Of a DNA stretch of 64,000 nucleotides, positions 18,101 through 28,144 are shown piece after piece. The position numbers and the translations under genes were made by a program. The notes under the pieces were generated by a model. That model made no database searches. It saw nothing but the letters and a program-made list of their open reading frames with translations, and was not told where the DNA came from. Numbering within the stretch: position 1 is the first letter of the stretch; the number at the start of each line of letters is the position of its first letter. The DNA is from Colwellia sp. PAMC 21821 (GTDB lineage Bacteria > Pseudomonadota > Gammaproteobacteria > Enterobacterales > Alteromonadaceae): the NCBI RefSeq assembly GCF_002077175.1, contig NZ_CP014943.1:3906001-3970000 (forward strand). Direction: 5' to 3'.

Positions 18101-19805
18101 TGGTGCAACACCGAGTACACAAGCGGTAGCCTGTTCTGCAGGTGGCGCTTGGACTGCGACTTTTAATGTTTCTGCAATCGCTGATGGTAGCAACACCATT
18201 ATTGCCGATGCAAATCAAACTGATGATTCAGGTAATAGCGATAATGCTGTGCAATTAATGGCCGATAAAGACACGGCTGTTCCAGTAGTGACGGTAGACC
18301 CTTTAATTGAGGTTAATGCCAGCAATGTTGCTACTTATCCTGTCACTGGTACCTGTACAGTAGGAGATGGCAATGTCGCTGTGATGTTAGCCGGAGCAAG
18401 TCCGACGAGTCAAAGTGTAGTGTGTAATCCAGACGGTACATGGAGCGCAACATTTGATGTCAGTGCGATTGCTGATGGTGAAGACAACATTGTTGTTAAC
18501 GCGAGCCAAACAGATGCGACGGGTAACACAACGACTACAGCTAACCAAGCAAGTGATAAAGATAGTACGCTGCCTGTTGTTGCAATTGATGCCTTAGAAG
18601 ATGGCAATATTGTAAATAAAACGAGCTACCCTGTAACCGGTACTTGTACTATTGGTGATGGGAATGTCACGGTCGAGCTTGCTGGGGCTTCGCCTGGCAG
18701 TCAAGCGGTGACTTGTAACCCTGATGGCACTTGGAATGCGACTTTCGATATAAGTGCAATAGCTGATGGCACTGGTGTTATTGTGGTTGATGGCAACCAA
18801 ACTGATTCATTTGGCAATATAGGCAATGCGACGCAGCTCACAGCAGATAAAGATGAAGACCAACCAATAGTCTCTATTTTAAATGCCCCTATGAGTGTCA
18901 CCAATACGGATCCTTTTGTTCTGACCTTTGAATTTAGCGAAGATGTTATGAACTTTGATTTAAGCGATATCGTATTTAGTAATTCAGCAGTAGCGAATTT
19001 TACCATCATCGATAACAACACTTACACAGTGGACGTAACACCCAATGGTGGTAATGTTAATATAAGTCTACTTGTTGGTGCTGCTCAAGATGCTACAGGT
19101 AACGATACCAACGCAACTGCAGTTGTGGTTATTTTCGATCAAGATAATGATGGCCTCAGTGATGAAGATGAAATAGCACTTGGGCTTGATCCTACCAGTA
19201 ATGATAGCGACAAAGACGGTATTCCTGATGGGGCTGAAGTGGGTGATGTTAATAACCCGACCGACAGTGACGGCGATGGCGTTATTGATGCAATTGACCC
19301 AGATGATGATAACGATGGTATAGCAACAGCAAATGAAGATGCTAACTTAGATGCCGACAACAACCCCTCTACAGGCATAACTGATAGTGATGGTGACGGT
19401 ATAGCTGACTATTTAGATACTGACTCAGATGGCGATAATATTACAGATGCGAATGAATCTGTGGCTACCGGCACTGATACCGACAATGACGGTATTGATG
19501 ATGCGATTGATGTTGATCAAACCGGCGGTGTTGATGCTAATGGTGATGGTGTTGATGACAATGTTGTTGCTGTTAATACCGATGGCGATACCGCACCTGA
19601 TTACCTAGATTTAGATAGTGATGGCGATGGTGTTCCTGATTACTGGGAGTCGGGCGCGTTAAATATCGATTCTGATATGGATGGCATTGATGATGCTTTT
19701 GATATTGATATTACTGGCGGCACAGACGCTAACGGTGATGGTATCGATGATAATACAACGCCCCGAACAGTGATGCTGACACAAAACCTGATTTTAAAGA
19801 TCTAG
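15114..19805 (+). CDS. Giant surface protein, N-terminal part (choice-of-anchor L, GEVED, Ig-like repeats)
   Basis: The first 1563 residues of what is probably one protein running to 23548. Order: signal peptide (1-23, ending LAE); a choice-of-anchor L domain (about 45-290; [18 protein letters not shown] is its hallmark); a GEVED domain (about 295-475; DLGDAPDSY to [10 protein letters not shown]); eight Ig-like repeats of about 96 residues (about 482-1250); one further Ig-like module with [15 protein letters not shown] (about 1252-1340); then the first thrombospondin type-3 Asp-rich repeats. The frame is lost at about residue 1550, after TTP, and the last 13 codons or so are out of frame. The protein would be a calcium-stabilised adhesin or surface-layer-like stalk. 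Its ribosome site is weak (aggtagg). Partner specificity unknown. Confidence 0.88.
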   Translation: MQKSKVLVSVLLALSFNSGVTLAETVGTKGETVSQRDGTTVTTADLVNRLSGNGLTITNPVFSGGDTQVGVFDNFGFLLDPTGANDFSSGVILSTGSVEPVVATGGSNDLDNQGYAIAPSEPFGSPTDDPDLGSGYDHAKLTFTVLPTFDTLILDFVFGSDEYNEYVNSGFNDKLQILVGGTNCALTPDNQVFSINTVNRSSEYQGEFRTQTLPSENPELYINNDPGLNDNGNEASTANFATQMDGFTKRVSCRAAVTPNQAVNVVVGISDDGDEGLDSWAFFRAKSLRAEPGGDLGDAPDSYQTLLSSSGPSHTIVEGVHLGTQPSGDVDGFRDGFDDSSGTARDDVDDGITTFPQLDDTDTTYAITANVTSFNGQPAYIGAWIDFDGNGSFEADEFTNQISDAGTVVNEAADEIAAGTYEEDITITWNMIPAGTQIGNSFARIRISNTPLTSGDFGGSFTSGEVEDYGFVISGAADATAPVVTIDDPTLVTAADDTSYVISGTCTVGDGVVTVVVDDLDGTPSGLTSSPVCNAEGVWTATFNVTGIDNGLGQVIINASQTDKNSNLGNATQKAADKDSTSAITLNNLIKVTTENQFAYAVNGSCVDANTPVTVLIAGLPDKTAVCADNTWQATFDVSSIADGTGIIIADANDSSGSAVQKNADKDTTGPALTLNVPSTANSSNQANYTVTGMCESAGTDVSVYIPGASPERQRVTCNVGMWTATTNVTAITDGTDVITVFVEQDDLSGNGSAVDDTANKDVVVPSVVINALTVGNNANQNSYPVNGTCTSGDGNVTVAVAGATPASQAVNCSGAGTWTSAFNVSAIADGTNVIVADANQTDTAGNTGNATQQSANKDIVPPTVSINTLNDANAANASTYAVSGSCSIGDGNVNVLIAGATPANQPVSCSPGGTWTATFDVSAIADGTNAIVVDANQTDAVGNTGTATQATTDKDVVSPNVVINALNDANASNSSAYVVTGTCTINDGNVTTSIAGATPSTQAVACSAGGAWTATFNVSAIADGSNTIIADANQTDDSGNSDNAVQLMADKDTAVPVVTVDPLIEVNASNVATYPVTGTCTVGDGNVAVMLAGASPTSQSVVCNPDGTWSATFDVSAIADGEDNIVVNASQTDATGNTTTTANQASDKDSTLPVVAIDALEDGNIVNKTSYPVTGTCTIGDGNVTVELAGASPGSQAVTCNPDGTWNATFDISAIADGTGVIVVDGNQTDSFGNIGNATQLTADKDEDQPIVSILNAPMSVTNTDPFVLTFEFSEDVMNFDLSDIVFSNSAVANFTIIDNNTYTVDVTPNGGNVNISLLVGAAQDATGNDTNATAVVVIFDQDNDGLSDEDEIALGLDPTSNDSDKDGIPDGAEVGDVNNPTDSDGDGVIDAIDPDDDNDGIATANEDANLDADNNPSTGITDSDGDGIADYLDTDSDGDNITDANESVATGTDTDNDGIDDAIDVDQTGGVDANGDGVDDNVVAVNTDGDTAPDYLDLDSDGDGVPDYWESGALNIDSDMDGIDDAFDIDITGGTDANGDGIDDNTTPRTVMLTQNLILKI
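16557..18863 (+). repeat. Eight tandem Ig-like repeats, about 288 bp each
   Basis: Protein-level repeats with the pattern YxVTGTCTxGDGNVTV ... [13 protein letters not shown] ... ADGTN ... ANQTD ... GNATQ ... DKD. The first three are diverged; copies 4-8 are close to one another. Each has two conserved Cys, in GTC and in VxC, about 25 residues apart, a likely disulfide. Similar extracellular Ig-like repeats mediate adhesion. Confidence 0.88.
19761..19764 (+). other. Frameshift site: one base missing in a C homopolymer
   Basis: Reading acg ccc cga leads to a stop at 19803-19805. Adding one C to the cccc run gives [18 protein letters not shown], which aligns with the neighbouring repeat boundary [18 protein letters not shown] and continues open for 3.8 kb. 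Hence one base is missing, in the cell or only in the assembly. Confidence 0.9.
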
Positions 19806-22800
19806 ACAGTGATAATGACGGGATTTCTGATGCGGTTGAGTCAGGAGCCTTGGGTGTTGACACTGATGGTGATGGTATTGACGATTACTTCGATGTTGAC
19901 GAAACCGGTGGTATAGATGCAAACGGTGATGGTATCGATGATGCAGTTACGCCTATTGATACTGATAGCGATGGCATTCCTGACTTCCAAGATCCAGATA
20001 GCGATAACGACGGTCTACCCGATGTTATCGAAATAGGCGCCAGTGGTGTTGATAGCGATGGTGATGGTATCGACGACGCATTTGATGTTGACCAAACCGG
20101 TGGTGTAGACGTTGATGGTGATGGTATGGATGATAATGCCAACCCATTTGCCGTTGACTCTGATGGTGACGGTGTAGTCGATCATCTAGATGCCGATAGT
20201 GATAATGACGGTTTAAACGATGGTGCTGAAGCAGGTTTAAGCGGAATTGACACTGATGGTGATGGCATAGATGACAGCCTAGATGTCGATGAAACTGGCG
20301 GGCCTGATGCTAACGCTGATGGAATAGATGATAACTTTGTGCCAAAAGATAGTGATGGTGATGGCCTTCCTGACTATATTGACCAGGACTCAGATGGTGA
20401 TGGTATCAGTGATGTCGATGAAGGTAATGGTGACTCTGATGGTGATGGCATTCCAGACTATTTAGACCAAGACTCGGACGGTGATGGTATCAGCGATGCT
20501 GACGAAGGAAATGGTGATGCAGATGGTGATGGCATTCCAGATTATTTAGACCAAGATTCGGACGGTGATGGTATTAGCGATGCTGACGAAGGCCAAGGTG
20601 ATGCAGATGGTGATGGCATTCCAGATTATTTAGATACTAGCTTGGATGAAGACGGTGATGGTATACCTGACATTGTCGAAGGCCTTGGTGATGATGATAT
20701 GGATGGCATACCAAATAGTTTTGATTCTGACAGTGATAACGATGGCATTGTTGATGGCTTTGAAGCTGGCATTAGTGGTATGGATAGCGATGGTGATGGT
20801 ATTGATGATAGCTATGATGTTAATCAAACTGGCGGTGTAGACACCAATGGTGATGGGATTGATGATGCTGTTTTACTCAATGACACCGACCAAGATGGTA
20901 TTGCCGATTATATCGATGTAGATAGCGATAATGATGGTCTTCCAGATGTAATGGAGTCACAGCTTAAAGTTGTTGATTCTGACTCTGATGGTATAGTTGA
21001 TCAATATGATGTTGATGCTACTGGAGGTGTTGATAGTGACAGTGATGGTATCGATGACGCCTTCGATGCTGATGTAACCGGTGGTCGTGATGCCGATGGT
21101 GATGGCATTGATGACGCGTTACTTATCTTCACTGATACTGATGGAGACGGACAAGCCGATTACTTAGAACAAGACAGTGACAATGACGGTATAAGTGATG
21201 GTGTTGAAGCCGATGTCAGCGCATTGGATGCAGATATGGACGGTATTGATGATGCCTTCGATGTCGACTTTACCGGTGGTATGGACATCAATAACGACGG
21301 TATTGATGATAATGTAAACTTTACCGATACGGATGGCGACGGTGTTATTGATATGCATGATCTAGATAGCGATAACGACGGTTTATTTGATACCAAGGAA
21401 GCTGGCGTTGTTGACGAAAATGGTGATGGTTTTACCGATGATCCAAGTGTGTTAATCACTGAACCTGTTGATACGGACACTGATGGGGTACCAGATTATC
21501 GAGACTTAGACAGCGATAACGATGGTGTTTTTGATATCGCTGGCACACCAGCCGCCGGACTGGATAAAAATAACGATGGCATGATTGATCCTAGCGAAGA
21601 TCTCGACGGTGATGGTATTTATGATAACTATGATGCCAACCCTGGAGGACGTGGCTCTAGTCTAGGTACAGATCCAGACGGTGATGGTATACCTTCACAC
21701 ATCGATAGAGATGATGATAATGATGGTATTGCTGATGTAATAGAAGGTACAGGTGATAGTGATGGTGACGGCTTACCTGATTATCTCGATGTTGATAGTG
21801 ATAATGATGGGCTGCCTGACGCCTTTGAAGCTAACCGACCTGCGCTAACCGGTATGGATTCAGATGCTGATGGAATAGACGACGCGTTTGATGCTGATGC
21901 TACCGGTGGATTAGATAGCGACGGAGATGGCATTGACGATGCTTTGACTATTGCAGATACCGATAATGACGGTATACCTGACTATTTAGATGTTGACTCT
22001 GATGGTGATGGGATCAGCGATACCGTAGAGCAACTACTGGTTGCCTTAAGCGGCAAGGACAGTGATGGCGACGGCATCGATGATGCAATCGATGTTGATC
22101 AGACGTTGGGTAGTGACGTTAACGGTGATGGCATTGATGATAACACGCTAGATATGCAAGACCTTGATGGTGACGGATTACTTAATTTTCGTGACCTTGA
22201 CAGTGATGGAGATGGTATCAGTGATGCAATAGAAGGCATTCTTGATACGGATGGTGATGGTGTACCTAACTTTAAAGATCTTGATAGTGATGGTGATGGT
22301 GTACCTGATAGCAAGGAAAATGGTGACTTTAACAATGATGGTATCAACGACAGCTTACAAGAGTCGCTTAAGGTACAGTCAACACTAGAAGCTACCGGTA
22401 GTAGTGGTTTAATTATGATTGGAGGGTTGTTATTAATGGTAGTACTCAGAAGAAAACGTCAGCTTATGGCATTAGCTTTATTAGTATCGGTAAGTTTTTC
22501 TAGCCAAGCAGAGCAGAATTGTCAGGGGCTAGAGGATGAAAATTGTTGGTACTTATCCGGGGCTTTAGGTTTATCTTTACTTGAACCTAATGAAAACAAT
22601 TCAGGCTGGGAAACGTTTGATGATAAAGATACCGGCTTTAAGCTCTACGGTGGCTATACATTTAGCGAACACTGGTTTGCTGAGCTGAGTTATACCGATT
22701 TAGGTGAAGCATTATTGAGTAACACTAACCCGAATATTACAGATACTTTAAAAATAGAGTATTCAGGTGCTGCGGTTCAGGCCGGTTATTGGCTCATGCC

Positions 22801-23548
22801 CGTTGATAATGAATGGAATGCCTTCGTCAGAGGTGGGGTGTCTGTGTTGGATACAAAGAGTAATTTAGAGCAGTATCATGAGAAGCTAAATAGTATTCAA
22901 CTGGTTTTTGGTGCAGGTATACAATGGCGCTTTAGTGATAACTGGATGACGCGTTTTGAGGTAGACAGTTATGATAAAGATGCGCTCTTCATCGGGTTAT
23001 CTATTAGTAGATTCTTTGGCGGAGGTAAGTCACGTAAGTTGGCAGGTGTTAGTAAATCTACAGAGCAATCTAAACCTGTACCTCAACCAATGCCTATGGT
23101 TTCCCCATTAGATAATCCAGATAAAGATGCTGATGGTATCTTAAATGCAGCTGATAATTGTCCCGATACAGCGAGTGGTTTAGAGGTAAATGCGCAAGGG
23201 TGTCCGTTACCCAAAATGATGACAATTCAGTTTGATAATAACTCAACGGTTATTGATGCTAAATATCAGCAAGAAGTTGATACGGTTATCGCTCAATTAA
23301 AGCTTTACAACGATGTGAAAATTAAGCTTGAAGGCCACACTGATTGGCGGGGTAAACAAACAGCAAATCAACCGCTTTCAGTATCACGCGCTCAAACCTT
23401 AGCTAATGCATTAATAAAAGGGACTAATATACCTGAGTCGGCTTTTACGGTAATAGGTCATGGCGAACTTAAACCTGTGGATACGAACAGAACAGAAGCA
23501 GGGCGATATAATAATCGTAGAGTTGAAATTACGATTGAAGGTTATTAA
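19766..23548 (+). CDS. Giant surface protein, C-terminal part (TSP3 repeats, sorting-like segment, OmpA)
   Basis: Continuation of the preceding gene in the shifted frame; the apparent start at 19850 is only a TTG inside a repeat. Order: about 870 residues of thrombospondin type-3 repeats ([18 protein letters not shown]), which bind calcium through Asp side chains; a hydrophobic segment [17 protein letters not shown] followed by RRKR (22397-22465) resembling a C-terminal GlyGly-CTERM sorting signal; then a second signal-peptide-like stretch [15 protein letters not shown] (22466 on); an 8-strand OmpA-type barrel (about 22515-23035); a short calcium repeat; and an OmpA C-terminal peptidoglycan-binding domain ending [12 protein letters not shown]. 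With one base restored the whole protein has about 2811 residues. The odd join suggests two ancestral genes fused. Confidence 0.88.
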   Translation, partial: NSDADTKPDFKDLDSDNDGISDAVESGALGVDTDGDGIDDYFDVDETGGIDANGDGIDDAVTPIDTDSDGIPDFQDPDSDNDGLPDVIEIGASGVDSDGDGIDDAFDVDQTGGVDVDGDGMDDNANPFAVDSDGDGVVDHLDADSDNDGLNDGAEAGLSGIDTDGDGIDDSLDVDETGGPDANADGIDDNFVPKDSDGDGLPDYIDQDSDGDGISDVDEGNGDSDGDGIPDYLDQDSDGDGISDADEGNGDADGDGIPDYLDQDSDGDGISDADEGQGDADGDGIPDYLDTSLDEDGDGIPDIVEGLGDDDMDGIPNSFDSDSDNDGIVDGFEAGISGMDSDGDGIDDSYDVNQTGGVDTNGDGIDDAVLLNDTDQDGIADYIDVDSDNDGLPDVMESQLKVVDSDSDGIVDQYDVDATGGVDSDSDGIDDAFDADVTGGRDADGDGIDDALLIFTDTDGDGQADYLEQDSDNDGISDGVEADVSALDADMDGIDDAFDVDFTGGMDINNDGIDDNVNFTDTDGDGVIDMHDLDSDNDGLFDTKEAGVVDENGDGFTDDPSVLITEPVDTDTDGVPDYRDLDSDNDGVFDIAGTPAAGLDKNNDGMIDPSEDLDGDGIYDNYDANPGGRGSSLGTDPDGDGIPSHIDRDDDNDGIADVIEGTGDSDGDGLPDYLDVDSDNDGLPDAFEANRPALTGMDSDADGIDDAFDADATGGLDSDGDGIDDALTIADTDNDGIPDYLDVDSDGDGISDTVEQLLVALSGKDSDGDGIDDAIDVDQTLGSDVNGDGIDDNTLDMQDLDGDGLLNFRDLDSDGDGISDAIEGILDTDGDGVPNFKDLDSDGDGVPDSKENGDFNNDGINDSLQESLKVQSTLEATGSSGLIMIGGLLLMVVLRRKRQLMALALLVSVSFSSQAEQNCQGLEDENCWYLSGALGLSLLEPNENNSGWETFDDKDTGFKLYGGYTFSEHWFAELSYTDLGEALLSNTNPNITDTLKIEYSGAAVQAGYWLMPVDNEWNAFVRGGVSVLDTKSNLEQYHEKLNSIQLVFGAGIQWRFSDNWMTRFEVDSYDKDALFIGLSISRFFGGGKSRKLAGVSKSTEQSKPVPQPMPMVSPLDNPDKDADGILNAADNCPDTASGLEVNAQGCPLPKMMTIQFDNNSTVIDAKYQQEVDTVIAQLKLYNDVKIKLEGHTDWRGKQTANQPLSVSRAQTLANALIKGTNIPESAFTVIGHGELKPVDTNRTEAGRYNNRRVEITIEGY
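20372..20623 (+). repeat. Three near-identical 84-bp tandem units inside the TSP3 region
   Basis: Units start at 20372, 20456 and 20540, each encoding 28 residues that begin [13 protein letters not shown]. Copies 2 and 3 are almost identical in DNA, pointing to recent duplication. Confidence 0.85.
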
Positions 23549-23580
23549 GTAAGCTCGAGTTATTGAGTGTTGTAGCATCA

Positions 23581-23610
23581 AAAAAGCAGCGATAATTCGC
23601 TGCTTTTTTA
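23581..23610. terminator. Bidirectional intrinsic terminator
   Basis: aaaaaagcagcg (23581-23592), 6-base loop, cgctgctttttt (23599-23610): a 12-base perfect stem with T runs on both strands, placed between the convergent surface-protein gene and yfaE. Confidence 0.9.
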
Positions 23611-23683
23611 CATTTAAACGTCCAGAAAAAGTAATCTTCGCTGTATTTTTTACGTTAACAGTAAAACTAAAACAGTAATATTA

Positions 23684-23938
23684 TTAGTCAATCGTAATTT
23701 CTATATTAGAAGTAGGGTACGAACAGCATGTGAGAATTTCATTGTCGCCAATAAAAGCTAAAGGGAATTGACTGTACTCAACCGTGCCTTTTGTTAACGC
23801 ACACCGACAAGCGCCACAAAAACCATCACGACAATGAAAGTGTGATTCGATATTTTCTCTTTCTAGACTATTTAGAATGTTTTTGTCTTTATCGAGGAAC
23901 ATTATTTCCTGTCCCTCGACCGTAATACTAAAAGACAT
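23684..23938 (-). CDS. yfaE: 2Fe-2S ferredoxin-like protein YfaE
   Basis: An 84-residue plant-type ferredoxin. The cluster ligands are visible in FHCRDGFCGACRC (C-x4-C-x2-C) and a later Cys in ILTCCSYP. YfaE reduces the diiron centre of NrdB and helps rebuild its tyrosyl radical. It starts 5 bases after the nrdB stop, the usual nrdAB-yfaE arrangement, and ends at a bidirectional terminator. Confidence 0.92.
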   Translation of the reverse strand: MSFSITVEGQEIMFLDKDKNILNSLERENIESHFHCRDGFCGACRCALTKGTVEYSQFPLAFIGDNEILTCCSYPTSNIEITID

Positions 23939-23943
23939 AAATA

Positions 23944-25074
23944 CTATAAGTCGAAATCGTCGAAGTCGTCGCTCGATACTGACGAGTCAACCTGGCCAAC
24001 TAAGTAACTAGAAATTTCCGTTTCTTGTGGTGCAACTTGTACATTATCGCTAACTAAGTATGAGTTCATCCATGGTAGTGGATTACTTTTTATATCATAG
24101 GGTGCGTCAAAGCCAATAGCGCTCAAACGTTGATTACTGATGTATTCAATATATTGTTTTAAAATTGCGGCGTTAAGACCAATCATTGAGCCATCTTTAA
24201 ATAGATAGTCGGCCCACTCTTTTTCTTGCTCTACAACGTCTAAGAAAATTTGTTTACCCTGCTCACGTAACGTAGTGGCAATTTCTTGCATTTCAGGATC
24301 GTCTTTACCTGACATCCAATTGTTTAGGATATGCTGTGTACCGGTTAAATGTAGTGCTTCGTCACGGGCAATAAGCTTAATGATTTTTGCATTACCTTCC
24401 AGTAGCTCACGCTCAGCAAAGGCGAATGAGCAAGCAAAACTGACATAAAAACGAATAGCTTCTAAAGCATTTACCGAACATATAGCTAAAAATAAGCGTT
24501 CTTTCAATTTACGTTCGCTAACTTCAATCGTCTTACCGTCAACTTCATAGCTACCAGCACCTTGCGATTGTAATAATTGCGTGGTGATAATTACGGCGTC
24601 AAAATATTGTGCGATGCTTGAGGCACGTTTTAAAATGGCAGGATTCACCATAATATCGTCAAACACTTCGCTAGGGTCGGTAAATAAGTTACGTAAAATA
24701 TGCGTGTACGAACGAGAGTGAATCGTTTCACTGAACGCCCATGTTTCTACCCATGTTTCAACTTCTGGCAATGAAACCAATGGCAGTAATACCGCGTTTA
24801 CTGAACGAGCAGCCATTGAATCAAGTAACGTTTGATATTTTAAGTTAGAAATAAAAATATGTTTTTCAGAGTCAGTTAAACTCTGCCAATCGGCACGGTC
24901 TTTTGATACATCAATTTCTTCTGGACGCCAAAAAAACGATAATTGTTTTTCAATCAGTTTTTCAAACGCCATATAACGTTGTTGATCGTATCGTGCAATA
25001 TTAACACTGTTCCCCAAAAACATTGGTTCTAACAAGGCATTGTTAGCTGTTTGGTTAAACGTAGTGTACGACAT
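23944..25074 (-). CDS. nrdB: Class Ia ribonucleoside-diphosphate reductase, beta subunit
   Basis: Small (R2) subunit that carries the diiron-tyrosyl radical for NrdA. At 376 residues it matches E. coli NrdB. Visible are the iron-ligand and radical blocks: Asp in LLDSMAARS, the [16 protein letters not shown] block with Glu, His and the radical Tyr, and the later Glu/His ligands in [25 protein letters not shown]. The C-terminal acidic tail ([10 protein letters not shown]) is the peptide that docks to NrdA. The start has a strong AAGGAG site. It is separated from nrdA by 140 bases containing a terminator-like hairpin, so R2 may be under separate control. Confidence 0.97.
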   Translation of the reverse strand: MSYTTFNQTANNALLEPMFLGNSVNIARYDQQRYMAFEKLIEKQLSFFWRPEEIDVSKDRADWQSLTDSEKHIFISNLKYQTLLDSMAARSVNAVLLPLVSLPEVETWVETWAFSETIHSRSYTHILRNLFTDPSEVFDDIMVNPAILKRASSIAQYFDAVIITTQLLQSQGAGSYEVDGKTIEVSERKLKERLFLAICSVNALEAIRFYVSFACSFAFAERELLEGNAKIIKLIARDEALHLTGTQHILNNWMSGKDDPEMQEIATTLREQGKQIFLDVVEQEKEWADYLFKDGSMIGLNAAILKQYIEYISNQRLSAIGFDAPYDIKSNPLPWMNSYLVSDNVQVAPQETEISSYLVGQVDSSVSSDDFDDFDL

Positions 25075-25175
25075 TTATATCTCCTTGAAATAGCGCCATT
25101 TGAAGGCAGTATTTCATTACTTAATGGTAATTTATCTAGTTTTTATTAGTTTTTTTGCCAGACAAATATGTTGAC

Positions 25176-25205
25176 AAAAAAAGAGGAAAACCTATGTTTT
25201 CCTCT
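25176..25205 (-). terminator. Intrinsic terminator/attenuator between nrdA and nrdB
   Basis: On the minus strand a 10-base perfect stem (plus-strand coordinates 25196-25205 and 25182-25191, loop 4) is followed by seven T (the a run at 25176-25182). It begins 9 bases after the nrdA stop. It may end much of the nrdA transcript or attenuate nrdB-yfaE. Confidence 0.82.
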
Positions 25206-25214
25206 GATGATACG

Positions 25215-27485
25215 CTATATCTTACAAGCGCCACCGGCACAATCGTCATCAACATCTATTTGATTGTCATCAGCGCCATCACGAGTGTTGTGATAATACA
25301 TGGTTTTAATACCAAGCTTGTAGGCGGTTAAAATGTCTTTTAACACTTGTTTGATTGGCACTTTACCACCTTCAAAGCGTGAAGGGTCGTAGTTGGTGTT
25401 AGCTGAAATAGTTTGGTCAATAAACTTTTGCATAATACCAACTAACTGCAAGTAACCTTCGTTACTTGGAATATTCCACAGTAATTCGTAGTTATCTTTT
25501 AATCGTTGATACTCAGGTACGACTTGCTTTAAAACACCATCTTTACTCGCTTTAATGCTGATCAAACCACGAGGTGGCTCAATACCATTAGTTGCATTAG
25601 ATATTTGCGATGAGGTTTCTGACGGCATTAATGCCGATACTGTTGAGTTTCTAACTCCGTGCTTTTTAATACTAGCGCGCAGTGACTCCCAATCTAAATG
25701 AAGTGGTTCACCGGTAATGTTATCGATTTCTTTTTTGTAAGTATCGATAGGTAATATACCCTGTGATAAACGCGTTTCATTAAACTTAGGACAAGCACCT
25801 TGCTCAATGGCTAATTCGTTAGACGCTTTTAATAAATAGTATTGAATGGCTTCAAAAGTACGATGAGTTAAATTATTCGCACTACCATTTGAGTAGAAAA
25901 CACCATTTTTTGCTAAGTAATAAGCGTAGTTAATAACACCTATACCTAATGTACGACGGCCCATAGTTGCGGTATGTGCAGCCGGAACTGGGTAGTCTTG
26001 GTAATCTAATAAACTGTCTAAAGCACGTACGGCTAAATCAGCTAAACCTGCTAATTCGTCAAGGCTGTCAATCGCGCCTAAGTTAAAGGCGGATAATGTA
26101 CATAGCGCAATTTCACCATCAGGGTCGTTAACATCCTTCATTGGCTTGGTTGGTAAGGCAATTTCTAAACATAAATTACTTTGACGAATAGGGGCTACAG
26201 TTGGGTCAAATGGTGAATGCGTATTACAGTGATCCACGTTTTGTAAGTATATACGACCCGTACTTGCGCGCTCTTGGGCAAATAAAGTAAACAGTTCAAT
26301 CGCTTTGATGCATTTTTTACGAATTGAAGCATCGGCTTCGTATTTAACGTAAAGCTCTTCAAACTTGTCTTGATCTTCAAAGAATGCGTCGTATAAGCCA
26401 GGTACATCACTTGGGCTAAATAAGGTAATAGATTGACCTTTGATCAAGCGTTGATACATTAATTTATTAAATTGTACGCCGTAATCTAAATGGCGAACGC
26501 GGTTCTCTTCAACACCACGGTTATTTTTAAGTACCAGTAAACTTTCAACTTCTAAATGCCAAAGCGGATAGAAAAGGGTAGCTGCGCCACCACGAACTCC
26601 ACCTTGCGAACAGCTTTTAACCGCTGTTTGAAAGAGCTTGTAAAAAGGAATACAACCGGTATGAAATGCTTCACCATTACGAATTGTGCTACCTAATGCG
26701 CGAATACGACCGGCGTTAATACCAATGCCCGCACGCTGAGAAACATATTTTACAATTGAACTCGTTGTCGCGTTAATTGAATCTAAGCTATCGCCACATT
26801 CAATTAATACACAAGACGAAAATTGGCGAGTAGGCGTACGAACACCTGCCATAATAGGTGTTGGCAATGAAAGCTTAAAGGTAGAAATAGCGTTATAAAA
26901 ACCTTTAACATAATCTAAGCGGGTTTCTTTCGGGTATTTAGCGAATAAACAAGCCGCGACTAAAATATAAAGAAATTGCGCACTTTCATAAATTTCACCG
27001 GTGACACGGTTTTGTACAAGGTATTTACCTTCTAACTGTTTTACCGCCGCATAACTGAAATCTAGATCACGTCCGTGATCCATAAAACCTTCTAACTGTT
27101 CGAATTCTTCAGCGCTGTAATCAGTTAATAAATGCTGATCATATTTGCCCGCTTCAACTAATTTTACGACATGTGGATAAAGCTTTGGAGGCTCAAATTG
27201 GCCGTAAGCTTTTTTACGTAAATGGAAGATAGCTAAGCGTGCTGATAGGTATTGATAATCAGGTGTTTCTTCCGAGATTAAATCAGCGGCTGATTTAATA
27301 ATGGTTTCATGAATGTCAGCGGTTTTAATACCGTCATAAAACTGAATATGAGATTTCAATTCAACTTGTGACACCGAAACATTGTCTAGGCCATTAGCTG
27401 CCCAAGCAATAACTTTGTGGATTTTTTCTAAGTCGATGAGTTCTTTTGAACCATTGCGTTTTGTAACAAAGAGTTTGTTATTCAT
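25215..27485 (-). CDS. nrdA: Class Ia ribonucleoside-diphosphate reductase, alpha subunit
   Basis: Large (R1) subunit reducing NDPs to dNDPs. 756 residues: an N-terminal ATP-cone for allosteric control (about 5-95, beginning VTKRNGSKELIDLEKI), then the ten-stranded barrel. Active-site residues are visible: Cys in FSSCVLIECGDSL, the SNLCLEI block (radical Cys and Glu), Cys in ALCTLSAFNLG, and the C-terminal redox pair in DDCAGGACKI that receives electrons from thioredoxin or glutaredoxin. First gene of nrdA-(terminator)-nrdB-yfaE. Two NrdR boxes lie upstream. Confidence 0.98.
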   Translation of the reverse strand: MNNKLFVTKRNGSKELIDLEKIHKVIAWAANGLDNVSVSQVELKSHIQFYDGIKTADIHETIIKSAADLISEETPDYQYLSARLAIFHLRKKAYGQFEPPKLYPHVVKLVEAGKYDQHLLTDYSAEEFEQLEGFMDHGRDLDFSYAAVKQLEGKYLVQNRVTGEIYESAQFLYILVAACLFAKYPKETRLDYVKGFYNAISTFKLSLPTPIMAGVRTPTRQFSSCVLIECGDSLDSINATTSSIVKYVSQRAGIGINAGRIRALGSTIRNGEAFHTGCIPFYKLFQTAVKSCSQGGVRGGAATLFYPLWHLEVESLLVLKNNRGVEENRVRHLDYGVQFNKLMYQRLIKGQSITLFSPSDVPGLYDAFFEDQDKFEELYVKYEADASIRKKCIKAIELFTLFAQERASTGRIYLQNVDHCNTHSPFDPTVAPIRQSNLCLEIALPTKPMKDVNDPDGEIALCTLSAFNLGAIDSLDELAGLADLAVRALDSLLDYQDYPVPAAHTATMGRRTLGIGVINYAYYLAKNGVFYSNGSANNLTHRTFEAIQYYLLKASNELAIEQGACPKFNETRLSQGILPIDTYKKEIDNITGEPLHLDWESLRASIKKHGVRNSTVSALMPSETSSQISNATNGIEPPRGLISIKASKDGVLKQVVPEYQRLKDNYELLWNIPSNEGYLQLVGIMQKFIDQTISANTNYDPSRFEGGKVPIKQVLKDILTAYKLGIKTMYYHNTRDGADDNQIDVDDDCAGGACKI

Positions 27486-27561
27486 GAAAGACCTGTAAAT
27501 CTATTTGTTGTTACAACCACCCAAAATAGGTGCTCATAATGTTAATTGCCTCAATATGTCA

Positions 27562-27591
27562 TTTATACGAGATAAATCGTATTTCATTCAA
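27562..27591 (-). promoter_or_regulatory. Predicted sigma-70 promoter of nrdA
   Basis: On the minus strand, -35 ttgaat (plus coordinates 27586-27591) and -10 tataaa (27562-27567) with an 18-base spacer, about 75 bases before the nrdA start and just downstream of the NrdR boxes. Confidence 0.6.
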
Positions 27592-27611
27592 AATGCCTTT
27601 GAATGAAAAAT

Positions 27612-27658
27612 GCACTATATATTGGGGTTTTTCAAAATCTGATCACAAGATAGTGAGG
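27612..27658 (-). promoter_or_regulatory. Tandem NrdR boxes
   Basis: Box 1 gcactatatattgggg (27612-27627) fits the NrdR consensus acacwatatatwgtgt well. Box 2 tcacaagatagtgagg (27643-27658) fits at about 11 of 16. Their starts are 31 bases apart, three helical turns, the normal spacing for NrdR dimers at nrd promoters. Confidence 0.72.
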
Positions 27659-28098
27659 TTTGCACTACAATGCAAGCGATATAAATTATCGAATATTACT
27701 TGATTTTTTTAGAGTAAAAGTTCTGTTAGTGACAACTAACTTAGTAGCGCTTTTCAATTTTGATTTATATAAAACGCAACGCTTATTTGTATTTTTTTTT
27801 GAGACCTAAATTATTTTATTTTAATTTTTAGCGTTTATATGACTAAAGGTAATATAAAAAATTTAATTGTTATTATTCAGTGGCTTATGTTTTTAGGTTA
27901 ATTCTTGTGCGCTAAATTGACGAGTGATTATTTTATCAACGCTTTAAGATCATGTTTAGAAATTTTTATAAAGCGGTAGGTTATATATAAGGCAATTTAG
28001 CGGCTAAAACGTGTTGCGAGACAAAATGATGGTTATTTCATTTTTTTGTCAGTATTTGGCTAGAGTGGTGAGCACAAATCGGCTTGAAAATAACGAAT
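27659..28098. other. AT-rich intergenic stretch upstream of the nrd operon
   Basis: 440 bases with no gene I can support between the NrdR boxes and the hairpin after the HAD gene. Confidence 0.5.
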
Positions 28099-28133
28099 GC
28101 CTTACTGTAGTGAAACAAAAATAACAGTAAGGC
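28099..28133 (-). terminator. Hairpin after the HAD phosphatase gene
   Basis: gccttactgt (28099-28108) pairs perfectly with acagtaaggc (28124-28133) across a 15-base loop. No clean T run follows on the minus strand, so function as terminator is only possible. Confidence 0.35.
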
Positions 28134-28144
28134 TTTACTCAGTT

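Noticed and set aside
20372-20623. Possible CRISPR-like array from the regular repeats
   Set aside because: Units are coding, in frame, contiguous and without unique spacers.
16610-21480. Several long minus-strand ORFs opposite the surface-protein gene
   Set aside because: They are mirror frames of Asp- and Thr-rich repeats (Ser/Pro-rich shadow products) without ribosome sites.
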